This document shows positions 45,891 through 56,497 of a stretch of 64,000 bases of DNA, piece after piece. The notes under the pieces were generated by a model. That model was given only the letters and a program-made list of their open reading frames with translations, did not search any database and had not been told where the DNA came from. Numbering within the stretch: the stretch's first letter is position 1; each line of letters begins with the position of its first letter. Origin of the DNA: Eupeodes corollae (taxonomy: Eukaryota; Arthropoda; Insecta; Diptera; Syrphidae); the NCBI RefSeq assembly GCF_945859685.1, contig NC_079149.1, forward strand, positions 100,652,863 to 100,716,862, given 5' to 3'. The position numbers and the translations under genes are program-made.

Positions 45891-47617
45891 CTGTAACAAA
45901 AACAATAAGAACTTATTTTAGAACGATTTAATTTTGGGTTTTTTAAAGGGGTTTTAAAGAATAAATAAATAATTCTTTTATTGAATAGTTATTTTTCGTT
46001 CTTATAAAAAATTTAAAAAAATGTATGTAAAATGTTTGTTTTTTTATTTAAAAGACTCGAATTTTTTAAGATTTGCATTAATGCAATATGAATGTTTGAA
46101 CTTATTTTTTAATAAATACGAATGTTTAGCTCTTTTCTTTGTTGTTAATTTTATAAGAGAGGAATCATTGAAAAAATTGTTTTTTTTTGTACAAAATTTC
46201 TTCCAAACAATGGTTTCGAGTACTATTTATGTTCAATGTAAAAATTAAAAAAAAAAAACACACAAGAGGACAAAACAAAACAAAAATAAAACATGCATTG
46301 TGATTTTTTTCTTAATACCTACGTTTTCGAAAAAACGTGCTTTCAAAGTTCAAATATGTGTGGTGTTTACTAAGTTTCTATTTCCATAATCGCCAACATT
46401 GATCAAGGAGTAGCCATTATCTATTTTTCTTAATCTCTATCAGTGTACCGGAACTAACATTAGTAAAAAGAAAAAATAGAAAAATGAAGAGCACAACTAC
46501 GAAAATAACATATACATTGTACTATAAGTATGTACGAGTAAATCCACAAACATGATCGCCTGGTACATCAAATAAAATTAATTTTTGTTTGCATAAATTG
46601 TCACTCAGCTGATAAAAGTTAAACCTACAAGCAAAAACAAAACATAAATAGTTCGAAAATTGCCCATTTTGAAAAATTGGAATACTAATTTTTGCCTCAG
46701 TTATTGTTTTGAGTCTCAGTTATTGAAAATCGTTAAAATACTCATATTAAAATTGATTTCAATAACCAGGGGAACAATCTATCAGTAATTCTTTTTTCCA
46801 AAAATGCAAAAACCACACAGGCTGGCACACTCAAAAGATTTCCCCTGAGGCACTCAGAAACTAAACCATACTCACTGTACCAGGCGATCATGCTGACGAA
46901 TAGGTATATGTTATATTTTTTTTCTTTGAATATTGTGAGAAATGTGACAAATTGTTCTTTTCTTTTTTGTTTTCCTTCTTAAACGTGTAAGGTTTAATTT
47001 TTTGCTCCTGAAATACCACTGTTCTGAAATGCGATTGTGATTGTGTAACTCTTTGAGTGTACCATTAATACAGTGCTGTCGATAGTAGTTACAAATACGA
47101 TGGTGGCGACAAACAAATTCAAACTTCCCAGCATATTTGTATTTTTGACGCGAAATAGATTGTTTTAAAAGTTTCATTATTTGTAATCAGGGTGAGGAAA
47201 AAATGTTTTTAGTTTTAGAACTAAGCAAAACCATAGTCTATAAAGTACTACCTGATGTAAGACATATTTCTATTAAAACTATGTATTTACAAATATGAAT
47301 AGTTAAAAATTAAAATCAGGGCTAACTCCTCGCAGTTCAAATTAAGCATTACAATTAGTGTTAAAGTAGATGAAACACATTTGAATTTGATAATCTTCTA
47401 TGGTAAAAAGTTCTTCTATTGTGAATTTCAATACCACTTCTCCCTAATTTGTCTCCCTTTTCGTGTTTTCTTTCATTGAAACTTCCAATACAATCACACT
47501 AGCACTTCTTTTTCCTTGCGTCTGTTTTTTCACATAAAACTTTTCTTATACCGTTAGACATTGAGCGGAAAATAGATATGGTCAGTCCTTGATCAGTGCT
47601 GGCCATCTTGGAAACAA

Positions 47618-48212
47618 AGTTGGGCAATAAATTCAAACTTTTTAAACGAAATTAATTTGTTTGTATGATTAAGTTATTAGCTTCTAGTAAATTTCTTTGA
47701 CATTAAGTAAAAAGTGAAAAAAATACTTATTAAATTTTTTGGTTAGGTGTACTGGCCTTTGTTTATTATTTAGTCATAACAATTTGTGTCCAGAACAACT
47801 GCTAAATAGATTGTCTAATAGTTTAGTATTTAGTTAGTAGGACAGAAAAATTCAAATTTGCTTTGATATAATCGTCTCAAGTTTATTGAGACTGTGTGAC
47901 TATTTTCTGACTTAAGTCTCCTTTGCCTAAAGTCAAAGATTTGTAAATTAGGAAAGTAGAAGAAAAAGTACGAAATTGAAAAAGGCCTTTTTGTAGGGAT
48001 ATTGTATTTACAACAAAACAAATTAAGTACAAAACATGTAATGGTTGTTCTTTTGTTGGTAAAAGCAAATTTTTTATTGCTCATGACCATTCTCAGCTTC
48101 TTACTACCATTACAACACTTGTACTTGTCTTCAGTAATTATTATTTTTCAATCTTCAACTAAACCTACCTATTTCAAAAAACTAAAACAGAAATATTCGT
48201 TACCCATCACTA
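47618..48212. mobile_element. MITE-like element with hAT-style ends (copy 1)
   Basis: Left edge AAGTTGGGCAATAAATTC; right edge TTCGTTACCCATCACTAC, whose complement GTAGTGATGGGTAACGAA matches the left edge imperfectly. Ends of the form TAGTGATGGGCAA resemble hAT-superfamily inverted repeats. Similar left/right pairs occur at 49290-49646 and 50636-50991. No transposase inside. Interpretation is tentative: the boundary may instead be part of the larger array unit. Confidence 0.4.
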
Positions 48213-49289
48213 CTTCTTCGACCTCCAAAACTGATCAAGAAGTGATCATATCTACTCTTCTCAATCTTTCTTAGTGTTAGTATTAATATTGGTGGAAAGC
48301 AAAAGAAGGAAATAGAAAAAAACACTATTGACTAAATACATACTATGACAGGAATAAAAACAATATACGAGTAAGTGATTCCATGTTAACATGATCGCCT
48401 GGTACATCAAATAAAATCAATTACTTTTGTTAGCATGCCAAAATATTTTTCTGTGACTTTTTGAAAGTTGTAGTTGGTTTCATTTACCAGGCGAACATGG
48501 AAGCAAGCAGGTATTCTCCATCCTCAATAATTATTCTCTTTTCCAAATAGACAACAAAAACAACTAGCTTATATGAATTTTGTCAAAAAGTGTGCCAGTG
48601 TTGTTTTTCCTTTCCTTTTTGTGTTCCGTCTTCAGTGTGCTTCTTAAAGTGTTGGTGTTCCTTCAGTACAGTGCTGTCGATAGTGCTGATAACTACATTG
48701 TTACCAAAAGAATGAACTACGACACATTCCGATGGAATCGAGCATCAAATTCTCGTATGACGCAAAATAAATCTTTTTATAATTTTGTTTAAAAGTATCT
48801 TGACTTTATCTAAATAATACTTTTAATTTGAAAAAAAAACAGTTTGTTTTATAATAATCGTGCCGAGTTAAATATTATTTATAAAATACAAAGACAAAAA
48901 TTCGTGTTGAAAATTTTTGCACAAACTATAAATTGCAATCAATTGCTCGGAATTCACATAATGCATTAAAATAAAATACACATTAACAATTTATAATTTC
49001 TGCTTATATTTTACTAAGACCCCCAACTCCTCTTGCATTTCTACAGAAACTTAAATTTGTTTGATGTTCTAAGCGATCATGCTGACAACTAGGTATTTTT
49101 ATTTTTGCTAAAAATTTGTTATTTGTCAATTCTTAATTTGTCTTCTTTTTTGTGTTTTCTTTCATTGTAATCCAACAGAAACAAAACTTACCCAGTCCTT
49201 TCTTCTATCTGTTTCCACTTTCTCAAGAAACTGTTATTTAATCGCAATACATTGAAAAGAGTAGACGTTGTAACTCCTTGATCAGTGCT

Positions 49290-49646
49290 GGCGATAGTAT
49301 TGGGCAACAAATTAAAACTTTTATAACGAAATTGCTTTTTTTTATTTAAGCAATTCTGACAAGATATGAAAATAAATAAAGTAAACGAAAAAGTTAAGAA
49401 TTGAAAAAGGTTCACGTATTTATAGCAAAATAATTTAAATACAAAAAAATGTAATGGTTGCACTGTTGTTGGAAAAAACATAAGTCTTTATTGCTCATCA
49501 CCACTTTTAACTTCATTTACAATAAAAGATTGAAACAAAAAGTAATTATGTTCCAATTTCTTCCAACCAGAAACTTCTATACTTTCAAAATAAACTCACC
49601 CATTTCAAGGGCAACGAATTCAGTGGATTTTCGTTACCCATCACTA
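49290..49646. mobile_element. MITE-like element with hAT-style ends (copy 2)
   Basis: Left edge TAGTATTGGGCAACAAATTA and right edge TTTTCGTTACCCATCACTA; interior about 320 bp with AATTGAAAAAGG-type words shared with 47950 and 50750. No 8-bp target duplication was recognised (left flank GCTGGCGA, right flank CATGGTAT). Confidence 0.4.
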
Positions 49647-50635
49647 CATGGTATGATGGATTTATGAGACTGATTTAATGTCGCAAATTAGTTTCACTTA
49701 CCAGGCGAACATGTCCGCCAGCAGGTATTCTTAATACATCAGTAATTTTTTATTTCAAATAGAAAACACAATCAAATAGTTTATATGGATTTTATTAAAA
49801 AATGTGCCAGCGTTTTTGTTCGTTTCCTTTTTATATTTCTTCTTAAACTATGCTTCGTTAGGTTTTTTGTTGGTCCTTCAGTACAGTGCTGTCGAAAGTC
49901 GTAATAACTAAAATAAAATAATTTTTATCAAAAGGATGAACTACGAAATATTCCGCTGGTTTCGGTTAACAAATTATAACTAATGACGCAGAATTATTTT
50001 GTTTATAAGCATCTTGGCTGGATGTGGATAAATAATATTAATAATTTGGAAATAGTCTTTTTTTAATAAAGAGCGTGCCAAATAAAATATTATTAATATA
50101 GGTTGCAATAAAATACATAGACAAAAAGTTCGTGTTGCAAAATTTTGCTGGATAACAGTTGATAGGAGATATGTTTCTATTCAAATTATGTATTTAAAAT
50201 AATATGATGTGAATTCATTCAAAACTGCAATCAATTGCTCGGAATTCAATTTATATATTTATTTAAATTATTTCTCAACTAAATCGAACACACTTACAAT
50301 CGAGTTTGTTATCAAATTTGTTATGTCATTTGCTTATATTTTTTCTTATAAGACCCAACTCTTCAGGAGTTCTTCAGTGACTTAATTTTGTTTGATGTAC
50401 TAAGCGATCATGCTAAGAAGTAAGTATATTTTTCTTGTTGAAAATTTGCTAGTTCTCAATTCTTAATCTTTCTCCTTTTTCGTATTTTCGCTCATTAAAA
50501 CATCCAATACAATAAAACTTACCAATACTTTCTCCTATTTGTTTTCACTCTCTCATGAAACTCTAATTAAACCGTAAACCATTAAAAAGATCAGATGTTC
50601 TTACTCCTTGATCAGTGCTGGCGATCAAGAAAATC

Positions 50636-50991
50636 GTGGTGAGCAATAAATTAAAACTCTTATAAGGAAATTGCCTTTTTTATGTTTAAGCGATTCTGAA
50701 ATATTTGAAAATAAATTAAGAAGAAGAAAAAGTAAGAAATTGAAAAAGTAAGAAATTGAAAAAGGTGCGAGTATTTACAACAAAATAACCTTAGAACAAA
50801 ACGAATTTAATGGTTCATCTTTTGTTGGTTAAAGCGAATTATTTATTGCTCATCATCATTTCTTTCGGCTTCATTCTACCATTATGACAAAAAACTAGTA
50901 CTTGCTATCAGTAGTAATTATGTTTCAATCTTAAACTAAACCTACCCATTTCAAAAAACGAAAACAAACATTTTCGTTACCCATCACTATA
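50636..50991. mobile_element. MITE-like element with hAT-style ends (copy 3)
   Basis: Left edge CGTGGTGAGCAATAAATTAA; right edge TTTTCGTTACCCATCACTAT. It contains a short direct duplication AAAAAGTAAGAAATTG (two copies near 50727-50762). Confidence 0.4.
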
Positions 50992-52076
50992 CCTCGATTT
51001 CCAAAACTGATCAAGAAGTGATAATATCTACTCTTCTCAATCTTTCTTAGTGTTAGTATTAACATTGGTGGAAAGCAAAAGAAGAAAATAACAAAAAACA
51101 GAAAACAACACTATATATTGACTTAACACATACTATGGCAGAATTAAATACTATATACGAGTAAGTACGTCCATTTCAACATGATCGCCTGGTACATCAA
51201 ATAAAACCGATTATTTTTGTTTGCATAAAATTGTCACCCTACCAATAACAATAAAGAGGGGATCGGGGACAGCTAGAAATTGAAAAAAAAAAAACATTCA
51301 GTTCCACAATTGGTGCAAAATATAGATGATAATATTTGTGTCTGACTTATTGTAGTAAAATTGGTTTCATTTACCAGGAGAACATGCCCGCCAGCAGGTA
51401 TTCTTAATACATCAATATTTATTATCTTTTCTAAATAGACAACAAAAACAACTTACTTATATATGTATGAATTTTGTAAAAAAGTGTGCCAGTATTGTTT
51501 TTCCTTTCTTTTTTGTATTCCTTCTTAATTGTGCTTCTTAAAGCTTTGTTGTTCCTTCAGTACAGTGCTGTCGACTGTGGTCATAACTAAATTTTTACCA
51601 AAATGTAATTATTATATATTCTGCTTGTATCGAGCAATTCTCGTTAATGACGCAAAATAAATCTTTGTTGACTGACCTGAACGCATATTTATAATTTGCA
51701 AAAAGTATTTCTATTTGGTTTGAAACAAACTTCAGAAACCAAAAGTTAGTATTGCATAATTTTGCACGATAACACCTGATGTGAGGCGCGTTTCTATTCA
51801 AATTATGTATTTAAAATAATATGACATCAAAGCATTCAATAATTGCAATCAGTTGTTCGGAATTCAAAAAACACAAAAAATTATTTTTCAACTATATCGA
51901 ACACATTTACAATTTATATTTTTAGTTATGTCATCTGTTTACGTCTACATCTACGTCTCAGGCATTTTTTCAGAAAATAAATTTTGTTTGACGTACAAAG
52001 CGATCATCCTGACAAGTAGGTATATTTTTCTGTTACAAATTTGCTATTTGCAAATCATTAATTTGTCTCCCTTTTT

Positions 52077-53465
52077 AACTTCCCATAGGAAGTTATTGTA
52101 ATGGGTCCGATTTGTCAAATTGAAAATTTTGACATTTCTCGACGTTTCAAGGTCCCTAGAGTCGAAATAAAAGATTTTTAGAAAGATGTCTGTGCGTGCG
52201 TGTGTACGTACGTTTGTACGTCCGTACGTCCGTTCGCGACGTTTTTTTCGTCGTCCATAGCTCAAGAACCAGAAGAGATATCGACTTCAAATAAATTTTG
52301 TTATACAGATAATAAGGCAGAAAGATGCAGGAAGGGCTCTCAAGAAACATGCGTGGGTGGTTTTTTTATCATAGCAGTTTGAAAAAAAGGTGAAAATTTT
52401 GGTTAACCCTAAATATCTTACGAACCAAAAACGCTAGAGACTTGAATTAAATTTTATATAATATATTGTAACGTGATACCAAACAGGTATATTTTTTGAA
52501 AAAAAATAATATAACGGTTTTTTTTATAAATCAATAAAACTGAAAAAAAAAAATTTGTCACCTCCAAAATTTTACGACTGAAATATGATTTCATCTCTAA
52601 AACAATTTTGTGCAACGAAGAATAATGTTTTTGACATCTGATAAAATTTTGAGAAAAATCTAATTGACAGTTTTTTTTTACAAAAAATAAAAACCTAAAA
52701 AAAAATGTATAAAAGTTGTTAAAAATTGATTTTCGACTCAAATGTCTTTTCAAAACTTTGAGATATTGGCTTTAATTTACTTTTATCTTTCAAAACATCT
52801 TGTTGTCAACATTCAGTTAAAATTTGAAAAAAATCTATTTGACAGTTTTTGTACAAAAAATTAAAAACCGAAAAAAAATTAACAAAAGTTGGTAAAAAAT
52901 GATTTTCGACTCAAATATCTTTTAAAAACTTTTAGATAATAGGTTCTAACTAATTTTTTCTTATAAGAAATATTGTTTTCAACATTAGGACAAATTTTGA
53001 GAAAAATTGAATTGACAGTTTTTTTACAAAAAATAAAAACCTGAAAAAAAATGTATAAAAGTTGGTGAAAATTGATTTTTGACTCAAATATCTCTTCTAA
53101 AATTTTAAATATTGGCTTCAAACTAATTTTATCTTATAAGAAATATTGTTTTCAACATTTGGTAAATTTTTTAAAAAATTCGAATTGACAGTTTTCTTAC
53201 AAAAAATAAAACTCTAAAAAAAAACAATACCTACTAAAACTTGGTAAAAATTTACTTTCGGCTCAATAGCTTTTCAAAAATTAAAAATATTGGCTTCAAA
53301 CTTATTTTATTTCAGAGAAAATATTGTTTTCGATATTAAGTAATTTTTATATAAAAATCCAACAGTCCGTTTTTTTCATAAAAAATACATATAGACAAAC
53401 TTTTAAGCAAGACAAATTGACAGACGAGATGGGAAGTTATCAGTGTGGGTCGCATCCCAGCCTCT
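52077..53465 (+). mobile_element. element R, copy 6 (complete, empty site known)
   Basis: Starts with the perfect hairpin AACTTCCCATAGGAAGTT (52077-52094). Core: ACGT-rich 52195-52240, CTCAAGAACCAGAAGAGATA at 52260, TTTTGGTTAACCCTAAATA, TATTGTAACGTGATACC. Central repeats are marked at 52716, 52889, 53062 and 53241 (period 173-179). Right end: ATGGGAAGTT (53429-53438, complementary to the first ten bases), hairpin TGGGTCGCATCCCA (53446-53459), GCCTCT. It interrupts an array unit between ATTTGTCTCCCTTTTT and TTTTATGTTTTCTTTC. Units at 47449, 49133 and 50460 show the same sequence unbroken. Confidence 0.8.
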
Positions 53466-53664
53466 TTTTATGTTTTCTTTCAATACAATTACACTAACAA
53501 CTGCTTTTTCTATTTGTCTGCTTTTTTCACATAAAATGTTAATTATACCGTAAGACATTGAGAAAAAGAGTATATATGGTCAGTTTTTGATCAGTGTTGG
53601 CGATCTTGGAAACAGTGTTGGGCAAGAAATTAAAACTTTTTAAACGAAATTTCCGTTTTTTTTT

Positions 53665-54703
53665 AACTTCCCATAGGAAGTTATTTAATAGGTCTGATTT
53701 TTCAAATTGAAAATTTTGTCATTTCTCGACGTTTCAATATCCCTAGAGTCGAAATAAAAGATTTTTAGAAAGATGTATGTGCGCGCGTGTTTACGTACGT
53801 CCGTACGTTCGCGACGTTTTTTTCGTCGTCCATATCTCAAGAACCAGAAGAGATATCGATTTCAAATAAGTTTTGTTATACAGATAATAAGGAAGAAAGA
53901 TGCAGGAAGGGCTCTCAAGAAAATTGCGTGGGTGGTTTTTTTACCATAGCAGTTTGAAAAAAAGTGAAAATTTTGGTTAGCCCTAAATATCTTACGAACC
54001 AAAAACGATAGAGACTTTAATTAAATTGTATATAGTATATTGTAACGTCTTATCAAAGTAGTATATTTTTTGACAAAAAAAAATCATTTCAAAAAAAAGT
54101 GTCACCACCAAAATTTTACGACTAAAATATGATTTCATCTCCAAAACAACTTTGTGCAACGAAGAATAATGTTTTCGACATCTGATAAAATTTTGAAACA
54201 AATCGAATTGACAGTTTTTGCACAAACAATTAAAAACCTAAACAAAATTTAACAAAAAGTTTGTAAAAATTGATTTTCTAATCAAATATCTTTTCAAAAA
54301 CTTGAAATTTGGCCTTCAAACTAATTTTATCTTATAAGAAATATTATTTTCAAAATTCGATACAATTTTGAAAAAAATCGAATTGACAATTTTTTTTTAC
54401 AAAAAATAAAACTCTAAAAAAACAATACTAAAACTTGGTAAAAATTTACTTTCGGCTCAATAGCTTTTCAAAAGTTAAAAATATTGGCTTCAAACTAATT
54501 TTATTTCACAGAAAATATTGTTTTCGATATTCAGTAATTTTTATATAAAAATCCAACAGCCTTTTTTTAATAAAAGATAAATCTACAAAAAATAGTACGC
54601 AAATTTGGTAAAAATTGATACGAGTACATATAGACAAACTTTTTAGCAAGACAAATCGCAGACGAGATGGGAAGTTATCACTGTGGGTCGCATCCCAGCC
54701 TCT
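53665..54703 (+). mobile_element. element R, copy 7 (complete, shorter array)
   Basis: Starts with AACTTCCCATAGGAAGTT, same core as copy 6 but with fewer central repeats (marks at 54261, 54435, 54604). Ends with GATGGGAAGTTATCACTG and GGGTCGCATCCCAGCCTC. It sits between GAAATTTCCGTTTTTTTTT and TTTTTTATGTTATG; array units at 49325 and 50660 (GAAATTGCCTTTTTTATG) show the unfilled site. Confidence 0.8.
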
Positions 54704-56421
54704 TTTTTATGTTATGACCCACACATTTTCAACAATTCGGAAATCGAAATAAATTCAAATCATCTGGTTCCAACCATTGCTCTCAAAATGGCTAAGAGTG
54801 CAAATTTATATTGCAGGCATCACTTTTGCAGGTTTCCATTTAAAAATTGATATTTTGTGGCGCATGGAGCACTATAATTGGTTTTTTGCCATTATATTAG
54901 AATACATCTGTGTACGTTTTGTTGTTGTAGAGCTGTCAAATTATCAGCTACACATTTTTTAAAAACTTTATTAGTATTAGGGGTAAATCTCCTGAAAAAT
55001 CCAGATCTGCAGGTTTGATCGGAATCAAAAAATAAATCAGGTGACAGATCTAGATCAAAAAAAACATTACTTTTTCTCACCCATGAAAAACCCAATTTAA
55101 TTTATCTCAAAAAATATGAATCCTACTTTTTTTCTTGCGATGTGCACTTCCTAAAATCTTTTGACAAATATCAGGGTTTATCAGAATGTACAAAGTTTTG
55201 TAAATGTATTAATTATGACATTAGGAATGTTGTACTAATAAAATATTAACTGCAATCGCATAAAAGTATTGGCTGTCACTTTTTACATTGAAAAATTAGT
55301 AAAAATCAATATTGCAATTTGGATTGCTGTCAGAATAATTCCTTTTGTCCTGAATTCCGAAAAGACTACAACATTTTTTTAAATTCTTTAAATTGGAAAA
55401 CAATTCGTTCAAAAAGTAGTTCGATTAAGTTCTATTATGAAACTTCAAAAATTAAATCTATTTAACATCTAATAATCTTATGTAGAAACGGTTCCGAGTT
55501 CTCAAACAAAGTTTTATAGAAAAGTATTACTAGGATCTTTGTATGTTAAACCAATTTTAAGTTCAGATTTAGCTCTATCAGGAGATACAACTTCAACCTG
55601 ATTACCTTATTGTGTCTTTCACTCGAAAAAAAAAATAATGTTTGAAATCTCACACATTTGACAGCTTAAATTTACTTAAATTTCAAAGATTAAATAAAGT
55701 TGAAAATGTGATTTCATTCATTAATTAGTTCAGGTAACTTCATCGAGTTTGAATTATCTCTTAGCTGCCCAAGAAACCGATTGGATAAGGATAACAAGTC
55801 GTATCACGGCACCCAGTGGCCATCATTTTAAAAGAAAACTGCAGGAACTCATTTATTTTGTACTTTTTTGTGTCCAAGAAAAAAATTAGGTTCAGATTTT
55901 GTTCTCTGTTTCAATAACAGAGGCGGAAAATATATGGAGATCAATTTCCTGAACATGCCCATTTTTCGAACTGTCAGTTCTGAATTCGAAGTGAAATCTT
56001 ATTCGGGTGAAACTCTTTATAGCTTTTGACATTCCTGGGGAACAAAATAATTACGTGTGAAATCCAGCAATCAAAATGACTTAACTACTATAAAAGGCTC
56101 TTGTATTAGAGTACATTTAAGTCGTTCATACTTAACTAAGGAGAAAAATATAGTTAAAACTTACATAAATCCTAGACCTTTTAGCGAAACGTCAAAAAAA
56201 AAATCACTTATTTCCACATTATAAGGGCACCCTGTTAAAATTTGAAAGAATAAGGCAAAGCGCCCTCTACAAGAAAATAGATGTACTTGTGCACATTGTA
56301 TGTCAAGAAGCTGTCAAAAATATGTCTACCATCCCTGGAATTGAGTGTTTTTTTGAAGTTTAGCAAAATTAAAATTTGTTTTTTCTTGAATTGAGTTGAA
56401 AAGTAAAGAATCTAAACTCAC
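54704..56421. other. unique-looking sequence upstream of the gene cluster
   Basis: No recognised repeat and no confirmed coding segment in 1.7 kb. A minus-strand splice-donor-like site lies at its right edge (56421; see findings). Promoter elements of the Tfb5 gene probably lie in 56300-56497, but I see no clear TATA box. Confidence 0.4.
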
Positions 56422-56497
56422 CTTCTCTGATACTATCGGCAATTAGCATTAATTTCTGTTTTTGTTTTAAAAACAAAATAATGAAATATATTGAATA

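Larger units (their letters stand above)
37850..53664. repeat. complex array of direct and inverted repeat units
   Basis: Three landmark words recur in both orientations. (a) CCAGGCGATCATG or CCAGGCGAACATG: forward at about 38219, 41084, 43933, 46880, 48487, 49070, 49701, 50399, 51374, 51999; reverse at 38897, 40594, 43748, 46551, 48390, 51180. (b) GATCAGTGCTGGCGAT: forward near 38389, 41223, 47591, 49278, 50610, 53588; reverse near 43555, 46388, 48220, 51000. (c) CAGTACAGTGCTGTCGA: forward near 47071, 48664, 49877, 51555; reverse near 37874, 39320, 40405. From 48.4 kb the order a-c-a-b repeats three times at 1.2-1.7 kb spacing, with inverted b-a segments inserted. No coding potential. Some positions are approximate. 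Confidence 0.7.

Noticed and set aside
47830..48274. Overlapping frames of 61-90 residues on both strands
   Set aside because: They lie in array units present several times in other frames; no conserved protein word.
37850..53664. CRISPR-like array
   Set aside because: Repeat spacing is irregular (0.1-2.5 kb), orientation flips, and the genome is an insect's.
54892..55095. Minus-strand frame with repeated SPDLFFDSDQTC words
   Set aside because: It arises from a local direct repeat of AGATCTG/GATCAAAA-type words; no family recognised and no splice context.
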